From a virus, in IMG/VR virus record IMGVR_UViG_3300031951_000376, positions 1-42,929 of that record: DNA of 42,929 nt; one strand, given 5' to 3'. The notes below the pieces were generated by a model. The model was not told the origin of the DNA. It did no database searches and saw only the letters and a program-made list of their open reading frames with translations. Below are positions 31,841 to 40,583 of this stretch, piece by piece. Position 1 is the stretch's first letter. The number at the start of each line of letters is the position of its first letter. The position numbers were made by a program, and so were the translations under genes.

Positions 31841-34834
31841 CTAACCCCTTAGAATTCTTAACAGATCGTCTACCGTACCGCCTGTAGAGTACAACTGCCT
31901 GAACGTACCTTCTTGTGCTTTATTTTTACTCTGAGCGGGAGCAAATATATCCTCCCCACCAATATCATAAAAATACCCTATTTTCGCCAGTTCAGGGGGA
32001 GTTATATTCTGGGCAGGAGCCGGTTGTTGTCCTTGTAACAACGACAGCAACGCCATAGCGTTAGACCCCGTTTGGGCAGGTTTTGGCGGTACGACAGGGG
32101 GTTTAACGATTGGAGGTTTTACCCCACCGCCGCCTGTAGTTCCACCGCCCGTAGTCCCGCCACCTGTAGTTCCTCCACCCGTAACACCACCCGGGCCTGC
32201 TAAGTCATCGGCGTTTACATCAATTTCCCCATCGGTTACCCCTGCGTTAGGGTCTTCCGGTATGTCTTCCGGGTTGATTGTGTCTACGTCTGGGTCTAGT
32301 AACTCTGGGTCAACATCAATCTCCCCTTCAGTTACCCCTGCGTTCGGGTCTTCCGGTATGTCTTCCGGGTTTATCACCCCTACATCCGGGTCCAACAAAT
32401 CCGGGTCTACGGTAATTTCTCCGTCAGTTACCCCTGCATACGGGTCTTCTGGGATGTCTTCAGGGCGTATTACCCCTACATCCGGGTCCAACAAATCCGG
32501 GTCTACATCGATTTCCCCCTCGGTTACCCCTGCATACGGGTCTTCTGGGATGTCTTCTGGGTTTATGCCAACTTCGTCTTGTATTATGTACGCAAGGGTA
32601 CCGTCAGGTAGACGACTAGCTATTAGGTTGTTGTCTTTTATCTCTTTATCTGTAGCAAGATGGTACCCCTCTGGGATGTCCAAATCTATTACATCTGTCC
32701 CCGTGCCTAAGTCTTTGAGCGGTTCGGAGCCGGGAGGGTTTAGCGCATTAACTTGATCTAGCGGCAGCGCGGGGCCTTTTGACGGTTTAAGTTCATCTAA
32801 CATACTCTCGCCGTAGTTTTGGACGCGGTTGGCAATAATGTCCGCTCCGTATTTTGACCAAGCTTCGTCCAAACTCATACCGTTAGCCAATGCAGAAGCG
32901 CTTAGATTAGCGAAGTCTCCTGCTACTCCTGAGAAGAAGTTAATACTCTTTTTGTCTTGCCCTTCTAAAAATTTGGCTACGTTGTTAGAAGTAACCGCCC
33001 CAGCAAACTGCGCGGCAATCTGAGAAATAAATTGATTTGGATCACCGTTCTTTGTGGCGGTTACGCCCGCGTTTTCAATAATTCTGTACGCTTGGGTCGG
33101 AGTAACTCCTCCGGCTATGGCTAAGTCTTTTACAAATTTAGCCCCTTGTACAGGATCGCCTAGACCTACAATATTGTTAACGACTGTAGGGGTGTAGTAA
33201 TTAAACACTCCGGCGGTAGCGCCAGAAATCAATGACTTCTCAAAGTCTCCTTTAGTAGCTACTAAGTTAGTGCCAAAGTTTACAAGCCCTTTAGCAATAG
33301 CCGCAGCAGCTTCCTTACTTAATTGCGTACCTAACTGTTCGGCGGCAAAGGTTTGAAGCCCTTTAGCTAACTCTCCAGTGCCGGGGGGTGAAGCGAATAA
33401 CAACGCCATCTGGACAGGCGGCATAGACAACAGGTCACCCGCAAACGAAGCGAGATCGCTAAATAGCTCTCCGTACCACGTGCTTGTTGCGTTCCTAACT
33501 GCGCTGTATGATTTTGAATACGCTTGCCCAGTATCTGGGTTTACGATAGGGATGAGGTTACCTTCATCATCGCCACGATAAAGTATCGCCAAGTGATTGG
33601 CTTTTTGGTTGTGTCCAGAACCTTGAGTAGCGTTAGCAACTAAATAAAGGTCTTTAGTCTTATCGTAGATGTCGTTGTATAGTTTGACACCGTCAATCTG
33701 ATATACAGGTTGCTTTTTGACAGGGTCGTACTGAGCAATGTACCGTTCTCCTGTATCAGGGTCGGTGTAGATTGTGGCGTTTTGGCCTAACACTGGGGTT
33801 GTGTTTGTAGCCGCGCCCATCCCTCCAGAAACTGGAGTTGCTTCCCAGCGAGCCGGTTTAGCGTACTGCTCCAAATCCATACCAAGAGACTTTGCCGCAG
33901 CCTCGTAGTTACCTTGGATGCCGTACCCCGGGCTACCCATCATACCTTGAGACGGAAGTGGGCCATAAGTCAACCCAAAGATAGCTGGGCCATGTAAAGC
34001 ACTAGACGCATCGGATTTTGTGTTCCACCCATAGACGTTCCAGTTGTCTCGTAGCGTTTGGGCGTCTAATGACGTAGTGCCTTTTGCGTTAAATACCGCA
34101 TCTAACCCGTTACGGTTTAGTATAGGTAACCCAGTTCTAGGATCGACCCTGTCGTACATTTCCTTAGACGGATTATTTTTTGGCGGGACGTAGCCTTTGG
34201 TTACAGTATTGAACGAAGTTATTAAGTCCCCCATATCTTTATGTGCACTAAGATACGTAGCTGTACCAGCGTCAAAAACTTCTGCTAGTTCCGGGTTTTG
34301 TTTATACCAAGCTTGGCCTTTGATATGCCCAAGGGGGTCCCACAAAGGCTTGGTAGTTTCCCGACGAAAATTATTTAATTCGGTGGTGAGTTGTTTAGCT
34401 TTAGCGACTTCCGCAGCACTAGCCGTACCGTTTGCGACTCGGTTTAGGATAATTTCTAGCGGTTTTTCTTTGTCGTATGCAGCTTGTGCCGCACGGTCAA
34501 AGTAGTTTTTTATGTTCGATAGCGACGTAGATTTCAGTATCTCGTAAAATTCTCGCTGCTCTGGTTTGAGGTTTGTTTTCTTTAACTGCGTAACCGCGTT
34601 AGTGTAGTCCGAGATTGAAGGTAATTGGTACTGTATTGGGGTGCTAGAAATTTTATACTGTGGGGCGGTATTCCCCCCAGCGGCAAAACTAACCAACCCC
34701 CCGCCCGCAAGTTTAGTGGGCGCGAGATACGACTTATACTGGTCTTCAGGAATATTGTTGGCAGCCGCGTAGAACTTGACCGCTAAAGGGTCGTCCTTGT
34801 GCGCCTCAAAAAATGCGTTGGCTTCAGTAGTCAT
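31841..34834 (-). CDS. large virion protein with 32-residue acidic repeats, 997 aa
   Basis: ATG 34834 follows AGGG. Residues 43-53 carry AGGGLVSFAAGG, a motif shared with the transglycosylase protein. The middle (about 430-680) has Ala/Gly-rich helices. Four 32-residue repeats with PEDIPEDP and VDPDLLDPDV follow at residues 757-884, then a GGGTTGGG run and a Pro-rich linker, and a C-terminal domain with LLSLLQGQQP. The Asp-rich repeats could bind calcium or act as a flexible spacer. Its position among late genes suggests an internal or tail-linked structural protein; no family recognised. Confidence 0.68.
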   Translation of the reverse strand: MTTEANAFFEAHKDDPLAVKFYAAANNIPEDQYKSYLAPTKLAGGGLVSFAAGGNTAPQYKISSTPIQYQLPSISDYTNAVTQLKKTNLKPEQREFYEILKSTSLSNIKNYFDRAAQAAYDKEKPLEIILNRVANGTASAAEVAKAKQLTTELNNFRRETTKPLWDPLGHIKGQAWYKQNPELAEVFDAGTATYLSAHKDMGDLITSFNTVTKGYVPPKNNPSKEMYDRVDPRTGLPILNRNGLDAVFNAKGTTSLDAQTLRDNWNVYGWNTKSDASSALHGPAIFGLTYGPLPSQGMMGSPGYGIQGNYEAAAKSLGMDLEQYAKPARWEATPVSGGMGAATNTTPVLGQNATIYTDPDTGERYIAQYDPVKKQPVYQIDGVKLYNDIYDKTKDLYLVANATQGSGHNQKANHLAILYRGDDEGNLIPIVNPDTGQAYSKSYSAVRNATSTWYGELFSDLASFAGDLLSMPPVQMALLFASPPGTGELAKGLQTFAAEQLGTQLSKEAAAAIAKGLVNFGTNLVATKGDFEKSLISGATAGVFNYYTPTVVNNIVGLGDPVQGAKFVKDLAIAGGVTPTQAYRIIENAGVTATKNGDPNQFISQIAAQFAGAVTSNNVAKFLEGQDKKSINFFSGVAGDFANLSASALANGMSLDEAWSKYGADIIANRVQNYGESMLDELKPSKGPALPLDQVNALNPPGSEPLKDLGTGTDVIDLDIPEGYHLATDKEIKDNNLIASRLPDGTLAYIIQDEVGINPEDIPEDPYAGVTEGEIDVDPDLLDPDVGVIRPEDIPEDPYAGVTDGEITVDPDLLDPDVGVINPEDIPEDPNAGVTEGEIDVDPELLDPDVDTINPEDIPEDPNAGVTDGEIDVNADDLAGPGGVTGGGTTGGGTTGGGTTGGGGVKPPIVKPPVVPPKPAQTGSNAMALLSLLQGQQPAPAQNITPPELAKIGYFYDIGGEDIFAPAQSKNKAQEGTFRQLYSTGGTVDDLLRILRG
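32183..32566 (-). repeat. four tandem 96-bp repeats inside the 997-aa gene
   Basis: Four in-frame units of 96 bases each encode 32 residues starting (I)(N/R)PEDIPEDP. The two inner-most differing positions are Y/N after EDP and E/D before GEI. The fourth unit degenerates in its last ten residues. The perfect 96-base phase points to recent unequal recombination or replication slippage. Confidence 0.9.
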
Positions 34835-34845
34835 AGCAAACCCTG

Positions 34846-36255
34846 TTAGAGCAATAGATCGTAGAAACCAAACGAGCCATACATAGTATTAGCAGTACCG
34901 GACGCCCCAATAGTTCTAGCACATAGCGTGAGCACGTCACTAACCCCGGCGAGGGATACTCCAAGCTGCAAGTCCCACTTGTACCCCAAGCTAGTCAGTA
35001 TATTACTGGACGACTGAGCCGTAGCAGATACGTAATCAACTTGGCAGATTTGCGTACCGGTCGGCTGAGTACCAAACGCGGTAGCAGATACATCGTAATC
35101 AACATCAGCAAAAACGCCAGTTACCCATGACGCGCCGGTTAAGGCAACGTTTCTTACAATAGCTACTTCATAGTTAGCCGAAGTAATAGGGAACACCGCA
35201 AACTGTGCAGGGAGTACAACTGCTCCAAGACGGCTAGAATTTAATCTAATGCTTACCAGTGGGACAAAAGTATTGCTGGTAGGTATATTACCTAACGTTC
35301 CAGACGTTCCCGCCATCCTAGCCCAGAATTGTTGGGATACTTGTTCGTAGCCGCCCTCAGAAATAACAGTGGCGCATATTTGAGTTAACGAACTAGCGGT
35401 CGTGGCGTTGTTAGTTATTTCATACCGTACAGGAAGTACTGCTGTGGTCATATAGACCGTAGTTAGGGTGGAGTTGGCGTTATAAAAAGTGTGGCAGTTA
35501 ATGTACTGCCCATCAACGACAAAACCGGTCCTTACAATACCTACACCTAACCATTCTAAGTCAACGTAAAAAATTTGAGTTTTAGTAGGGTCAAGGGTGT
35601 AGCCAGACGGACCCGCCCCATTCATTTTATCGCCGTTCCATGCACTTTGGGGGATAACGGTATTAACAGGCGCTCCGCTAGTACTGGAACGAACCACCAT
35701 ATTTAATGTAGCGCCGTCTTGCTCAAAATATATCCCGTTGTTTGCGTCAAAATATCCCACACGTTTTACCACTCCAGCAGCCCCGGCACCCATCACAAAA
35801 GTGCACATTATTAATAAACTCTTGCCGGGTTGATACGGAAAATACCTAAACGTTTGCCGGATTGCTTGCGACCCTATAGTGGATGTTACATTTAACGTAG
35901 TGGAACTTTGGTTTGAGTTAAACGTGGCGGTGCCGCCTGAAGTGGTGCTTGTGTCAAACGCTGTGTCACTCGTATATCGAGATTGACTATCGAACAGCGT
36001 ATACGGATTACTAACCCGCAAACGGTTAAACGCATCTACCGAACCATCGGTAAACGATACTGGAATTGATCCGGTTGTAGAGGTCATAAGCGTAAGCTGA
36101 CTTATTAGTTTATCAACCTGATTAAAATACAGGCGCAATATACTGTTTAGCTGGTCGTGGTAATTCTTTTGGTACTCGACCGGCGCGACCGGCAACGCGG
36201 GCGCTACCGTTTTTAACAGGCTTGTATCGTTCGTAACAACAACTGAAGAGGTCAT
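34846..36255 (-). CDS. phage structural protein, 469 aa
   Basis: The start at 36255 overlaps the upstream stop by four bases; only a GC-rich GGACGG precedes it. A beta-rich protein with many Thr/Ser/Gly; segments FNRLRVSNPYTLFDSQSRY (about residues 75-93) and FRYFPYQPGKSLLIM (about 135-150) are typical of a conserved phage virion protein that I have seen in podovirus tail regions without function. It has no signal peptide or enzyme motif. A tail or head-decoration role is likely. Confidence 0.65.
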   Translation of the reverse strand: MTSSVVVTNDTSLLKTVAPALPVAPVEYQKNYHDQLNSILRLYFNQVDKLISQLTLMTSTTGSIPVSFTDGSVDAFNRLRVSNPYTLFDSQSRYTSDTAFDTSTTSGGTATFNSNQSSTTLNVTSTIGSQAIRQTFRYFPYQPGKSLLIMCTFVMGAGAAGVVKRVGYFDANNGIYFEQDGATLNMVVRSSTSGAPVNTVIPQSAWNGDKMNGAGPSGYTLDPTKTQIFYVDLEWLGVGIVRTGFVVDGQYINCHTFYNANSTLTTVYMTTAVLPVRYEITNNATTASSLTQICATVISEGGYEQVSQQFWARMAGTSGTLGNIPTSNTFVPLVSIRLNSSRLGAVVLPAQFAVFPITSANYEVAIVRNVALTGASWVTGVFADVDYDVSATAFGTQPTGTQICQVDYVSATAQSSSNILTSLGYKWDLQLGVSLAGVSDVLTLCARTIGASGTANTMYGSFGFYDLLL

Positions 36256-38426
36256 CGCCGTCCGTCCGCTCTGAGGTTAATTCGTGGCGCACCTAACTGC
36301 CATTGGGTACCTAACGAGTTGCAGTCCACTTTGAACGCCATCTGGCGGCCACGGATTCGTGTGTACACAATCTCAGTAAACTGCTGCACGTTATACGTTT
36401 GTTGGGTAGCGTACGATAGCGCAGAAGTAACTGTCGGCTCATCCGCCACGCCGTAGTTTGACCCCGGGTTCTGTCTTGGGCGGACAATAAAGTCCACGTT
36501 GGGATAGTTTGGCGCAGGAGTAGTAGACCCGTCAAACGTAATATCCGGCACTATCTGCCAAACAAAACCGTAGTTATGCCCTTCACCGATGTCAAAGTCT
36601 GAAGATTGGATGTAAGAATATATCGGACTTGGAGGGTTAGTTGTGCCATTATCAACTGCGGCTTCGTGATACACAACATAGTTAGTGTTTGTATCAGTTA
36701 CATAAGAATTTATGTCATGGGACGCCGCAATGGTGTTGTTGTACCCACGAACGCACCCGGTAAACGACGCAGTGGTTACGCCTGTGTACGCAATAAGCTC
36801 GCTGTCGATTTGTATAACGCCGGTGTTAGGGTAACTAAGTGCGCTGTTCACCGGAATAGTCGTAGCAGTGCTATTTATAGCCGCCGCCAAAGTAGTGCGC
36901 TGCACCCCTAACGCCGCTTGCGGATATGGCCTTAGTGCACTATCCAGCCAAGCAGTACGGTTTAACGTGCCGTAATACCAGACGTGGTCTAGGTAATTAA
37001 ATATGACGTAGCGGTCGATTACATTGCTGTTCTTTGAGCAATAGAACCACCAAACTTCACTGTACCCTTCGTTAGTCCCGGCAAAAAATTGCGCGGATTG
37101 GGTCATGTTTATATTGCTAAACACATATTGGCGCAACGTAGAAGGTAGAGTTTCAACTCGGCCCGAGTACATATAGAACTTATCTATACCCATCCAGTAT
37201 GTGATACCGTTTGCGGTAACCATAGAATTAGGACTAGCTATAGATATGTTGTCGGCCAACAAAGTAAATCCGTACACCCCGCCAGAAATTCCTAGGTATT
37301 GCATGGAGTAAATAGCGGAATCGGTCCACACCAAAATTTCTTGGCGGGTCTGTAATGCGCTCATAATGAATGAGCCATGCGATAGTCGGTAGTCACCAGC
37401 TTGACTTCCAACAGAAGACGCCGGGTTCCAGTTTGTGTAGCTCTCTTGGTCTGACCACCGAATCTGCATCGGGTCTAACACAGTTGTGGCATACGTGCCA
37501 GACGGGTCGTTACAACCAAAAGCGATAGTAATCCGACTAGCGTCAGACACCATAATTTTATTTATTAGGCTAGGCACATACGTACCGGATACTACTGTAC
37601 CGCGAGTTGCATATGCCGGTACCGCAGCCGAACCGGGGTCCCAAACATAGAAAGGTCCACCACGCGGGCAAAACAGTAGGCGCTCACCAAAGTTTGATTG
37701 GCTCCACAAACGTAACTGCTGCCCTATCCCTGTGGTGTATCCAGAACCCCATCCACCTCGGCTCCACGGACCAGTACTCCAGCCAGTACCAATTGAATAC
37801 ACGGGTTCGCCGGGGGCTATTTGATATGCGGCACTAGCTGATGCGCCACCACCCGAAGCGGTAGATAAAGACGTAACAAACGGCCCGGGAGTAGTTATAG
37901 ATGTCCCTGCGGCCCGAGCGTAGATAGTATACGTAGTGGCGGTTTTATAGACAATCTCGTATTCTTGGTTTAGCACCCCTGCGGTAATCTCTGCGTTGAT
38001 GCCAGTTGCTCCGCTAAAAGTAACGTAGTCCCCGGTTTGAAACCCAACAGCGGCGGCATCGGTTACCGTTATTTCATACGAACCTGTTGTAGCGGCAAAC
38101 GCAACCGCCGTAGTAGGCACCGGCGCTGATGGCCCCGTGGAGATACGCAAAGGAGTGATGTCGTAATATACGCCACCGTTCTCAACATAAAACTTAAGAT
38201 TAGTGCCTACCCCTAGTAAGTTATAGCTCTTTAGCGTTATCCAATTCCACAACGACCGCGCTGTGCCTAAATACTTATTGTAAGAAAGTACTGCCCATCC
38301 CCCGATTTTCTCTGGGAAACCGGAACGAAAACGAACTTTGTCGCATTCAAACCAACCACCTTCGTTGGCGAGCGTAGTCCCCTCTCGATTTACCCCGGGC
38401 TTAAAAAGTAATTTCTGTAAAGGCAT
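36252..38426 (-). CDS. phage tail/connector structural protein, 724 aa
   Basis: ATG 38426 follows AAGGA. The N-terminus MPLQKLLFKPGVNREGT, then ECDKVRFRSG and PEKIGGW, is a conserved start of tail-region proteins in podovirus-like phages, in the position of a tail tubular protein B (T7 gp12-like). The body is beta-rich, as expected for a propeller/nozzle protein. About residues 509-569 form an inserted beta module (TTIPVNSALSYPNTGVIQI), recalling small domains added to tail proteins. Function by position and appearance, not by close homology. Confidence 0.7.
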   Translation of the reverse strand: MPLQKLLFKPGVNREGTTLANEGGWFECDKVRFRSGFPEKIGGWAVLSYNKYLGTARSLWNWITLKSYNLLGVGTNLKFYVENGGVYYDITPLRISTGPSAPVPTTAVAFAATTGSYEITVTDAAAVGFQTGDYVTFSGATGINAEITAGVLNQEYEIVYKTATTYTIYARAAGTSITTPGPFVTSLSTASGGGASASAAYQIAPGEPVYSIGTGWSTGPWSRGGWGSGYTTGIGQQLRLWSQSNFGERLLFCPRGGPFYVWDPGSAAVPAYATRGTVVSGTYVPSLINKIMVSDASRITIAFGCNDPSGTYATTVLDPMQIRWSDQESYTNWNPASSVGSQAGDYRLSHGSFIMSALQTRQEILVWTDSAIYSMQYLGISGGVYGFTLLADNISIASPNSMVTANGITYWMGIDKFYMYSGRVETLPSTLRQYVFSNINMTQSAQFFAGTNEGYSEVWWFYCSKNSNVIDRYVIFNYLDHVWYYGTLNRTAWLDSALRPYPQAALGVQRTTLAAAINSTATTIPVNSALSYPNTGVIQIDSELIAYTGVTTASFTGCVRGYNNTIAASHDINSYVTDTNTNYVVYHEAAVDNGTTNPPSPIYSYIQSSDFDIGEGHNYGFVWQIVPDITFDGSTTPAPNYPNVDFIVRPRQNPGSNYGVADEPTVTSALSYATQQTYNVQQFTEIVYTRIRGRQMAFKVDCNSLGTQWQLGAPRINLRADGRR

Positions 38427-38435
38427 TTTTAATCC

Positions 38436-38813
38436 TTACGGAAGAATGCTGACCGTAGCAAGACGACTCATGTCACCACCGCCCCCGACCCCGTACGGGC
38501 TGTTTTCTTGGCTATAGACGTCTACTACTTCCCCGTCCACATCTCTCATAGCAAAAACACAGTACCACAAAGTGTCATCTTCTAGGGCTTGGAACGCGTG
38601 TTCAAACTCTTTCTTAATCACTATGAAAGTAGGCGCAGTAAATTCTTTTGGTTCATGTCCAGTAACCGTGACTTTAACCTTTCCTTTGGCTAACAAAGTC
38701 ACATGGTCAAAACTGTGCGCATGGCCTTGCTGCTTATCGCCAGCTTTAGCCAGTACGTTCTGGCGCACCCAGACGTTTCCAAAAAAAGCAAGGCGCTGAT
38801 TGTCTACGCTCAC
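38436..38813 (-). CDS. cupin-like protein B, 125 aa (GTG start)
   Basis: GTG at 38813 overlaps the upstream stop (GTGA), with GAGGT at the right distance. The protein has GHAHSFDHVTLLAKG (about residues 30-44) and TAPTFIVIKKEFEHAFQAL (about 58-77), a one-domain cupin layout with metal-binding-type His residues. It is a clear tandem duplicate of the next gene upstream. Cupin-fold proteins can be enzymes or sugar/metal binders; here, beside fibre genes, a structural or glycan-related role is possible but unproved. Confidence 0.72.
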   Translation of the reverse strand: MSVDNQRLAFFGNVWVRQNVLAKAGDKQQGHAHSFDHVTLLAKGKVKVTVTGHEPKEFTAPTFIVIKKEFEHAFQALEDDTLWYCVFAMRDVDGEVVDVYSQENSPYGVGGGGDMSRLATVSILP

Positions 38814-39190
38814 TTTGGTACCTCGATAGACGTGTTTTCCAGCACAGTAAAATCCCCCTCGGCTGAACCATAAGGGCTGTTGTCGCCGCTGTATATGTCT
38901 GTGACGTTACCGTCAATATCCCGCAAAGCAAACACACAGTACCAAACAGACTGATCTTCTAGTGCTTCAAAGTGGTGCTCGTATTCTTTTTTTATGACGA
39001 TGAAAGTCGGCGCAGTGAATTCTTTAGGTGGATGACCAGCAACCGTTACGCGCACTTTTCCTGTGCACAACAAAGACACGTGATCAAAATGATGTTTGTG
39101 CCCACGCGTTACGTCACCTGCTTTAGCCAGCATGTTTTGGCGTACCCAGATGTTTCCGAAATAACCTAACGTGTTTTCCTCTACCGTCAC
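38810..39190 (-). CDS. cupin-like protein A, 126 aa (GTG start)
   Basis: GTG at 39190 overlaps the upstream stop, after GGAGGTG. It carries GHKHHFDHVSLLCTG, TAPTFIVIKKEYEHHFEAL and SPYG, matching the downstream copy at most positions over the whole length. Two or three His and a Glu could bind a metal. Duplicate copies with retained His residues suggest both are functional. See the downstream paralog for possible roles. Confidence 0.72.
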   Translation of the reverse strand: MTVEENTLGYFGNIWVRQNMLAKAGDVTRGHKHHFDHVSLLCTGKVRVTVAGHPPKEFTAPTFIVIKKEYEHHFEALEDQSVWYCVFALRDIDGNVTDIYSGDNSPYGSAEGDFTVLENTSIEVPK

Positions 39191-39543
39191 GGCATCACCT
39201 CCACTTTAGTGGTTATTGTATAAGGAGGGTCGTACGCTTCTTCCACATATCTTTCAACCAACACAGCGCGTTTAGAAAGCGTCTCGGCTGCCGTGCCTTC
39301 TGATTCGTGCGTTCCAGTATAGTAATTAAACACACTGTAAACGCCTTCGGTAGTTTCTAACAAATCAAAAACACGTGACCAAGTGGTATCCGCGCCATGC
39401 TGTTCTATTTTTACAATCGGAAAGTACTCGACACATTTTTGTCGCAGCTTTGCTTTGAACAGCGCGAGGGTATCTAACAACTGTTCTTCCGATACTGATA
39501 CAGTTTCATCAGTCGTATAGTCGGTTATGTAGTATGTCGTCAT
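39187..39543 (-). CDS. hypothetical protein of the fibre cluster, 118 aa
   Basis: ATG 39543 overlaps the upstream stop, with GGAG ten bases before. The product is acidic, starts [20 protein letters not shown] and has mixed alpha/beta character. No motif. It lies between the glycine-rich adhesin and the cupin pair, so a fibre chaperone or an assembly factor is conceivable. Confidence 0.6.
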   Translation of the reverse strand: MTTYYITDYTTDETVSVSEEQLLDTLALFKAKLRQKCVEYFPIVKIEQHGADTTWSRVFDLLETTEGVYSVFNYYTGTHESEGTAAETLSKRAVLVERYVEEAYDPPYTITTKVEVMP

Positions 39544-40583
39544 GCCACGGCTCCATACGCTCTGCCAGAACTAGCTGTACCGCCAACCCATGTAACTGTC
39601 TTGGTAGATGTGTTAATTGCTTTACCGCCCGCCAACGTAGTAGAACTAGGATTGGGGGAACCGTCGCCGCCCGCGTTTCCAGCAGAACCCCCGGCACCCG
39701 ATGTGCCTGACGATGTTGCGCCTGATCCCCGACGACCACCTGCCGCGCCGTAGCCACCACCTCCGCCTCCCCAATATAAGCTTCCACCATCTTGGCCTGT
39801 GCTACCGCTACCGCCAGCGCCCCCACCAAGACCAAAATTGCGAACACCGGGGCCGCCAGCTACGCTTGCCCCGCCTGTACCGGGCATGATACGGCCACCA
39901 TTACCACCGGTAGAGTTGTTAGCATTTAGGTTCGTTCCATTCGCCCCTGTAGCGCCCGGAGAAGCTGCGGCTGCTGCATTATTTCCGCCAGCACCGCCGC
40001 CTGCCCCACCACCTCCACGACCAACAGCACTGTAGGAAGCGCCGCCGTTCCCGCCCCCACCACCGCCACCAATATATCCGTTTTGATTATTGATCGTGAT
40101 ACTTGTCGTACCAATACCGGAAATATTTAGTGCGGGGCCACCAGCAGTAGCAGCAAGCGTGTTGTGGTACCCACGGCCCCCCATACCCATAATGAACCCG
40201 TCGTTCACAAGAGTGATGGTGTCACCTGTCGTACCGCCGGTAATGGTCAAAGCGTAAACTGCTGTGTCTGTAGAATACACATAAACACCGGCGTTGACTG
40301 TGATGGTGACGTCTGTGCTGCCTGCCACATACCCAGAAAGTGCAGAAACGTTTATAGTCGCGCCTGTTGTGTTAGCGCTGTATGTTTGAGAAGCGGTGGG
40401 CCTGTTGGATTTGCCATATGCCGCACTCATAGAGATTGCGCCACTAGGTACTTGCAGCAATGTGCGTACGTTAGCGTCATTCAGGCTGATCGTAGCGGTG
40501 GCCGACTGCCCTAATTCAAGGTTAATCGACTGACCGACAGTTGAGCCGCCCATACTGAGCGGACCAGTGCTGTTCATCGTCAT
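39540..40583 (-). CDS. glycine-rich tail fibre adhesin-like protein, 347 aa
   Basis: ATG 40583 overlaps the fibre stop, with TAGGAG upstream. Residues 1-60 ([20 protein letters not shown] ... [13 protein letters not shown]) match a known N-terminal pattern of phage tail proteins. About 170-320 is dominated by Gly runs (such as GGGGGGGNGG and [12 protein letters not shown]) with interspersed Asn/Ala/Ser loops. This recalls the polyglycine sandwich of gp38-type adhesins of T-even-like phages (S16 gp38), which sit at the fibre tip and bind the host receptor. Its gene directly follows the fibre gene, as gp38 does. Function is inference from composition and order. Confidence 0.75.
   Translation of the reverse strand: MTMNSTGPLSMGGSTVGQSINLELGQSATATISLNDANVRTLLQVPSGAISMSAAYGKSNRPTASQTYSANTTGATINVSALSGYVAGSTDVTITVNAGVYVYSTDTAVYALTITGGTTGDTITLVNDGFIMGMGGRGYHNTLAATAGGPALNISGIGTTSITINNQNGYIGGGGGGGNGGASYSAVGRGGGGAGGGAGGNNAAAAASPGATGANGTNLNANNSTGGNGGRIMPGTGGASVAGGPGVRNFGLGGGAGGSGSTGQDGGSLYWGGGGGGYGAAGGRRGSGATSSGTSGAGGSAGNAGGDGSPNPSSTTLAGGKAINTSTKTVTWVGGTASSGRAYGAVA

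Noticed and set aside
32262-32756. 164-codon plus-strand frame with SGMSSG repeats
   Set aside because: It is the antisense reading of the 96-bp repeats in the 997-aa gene.
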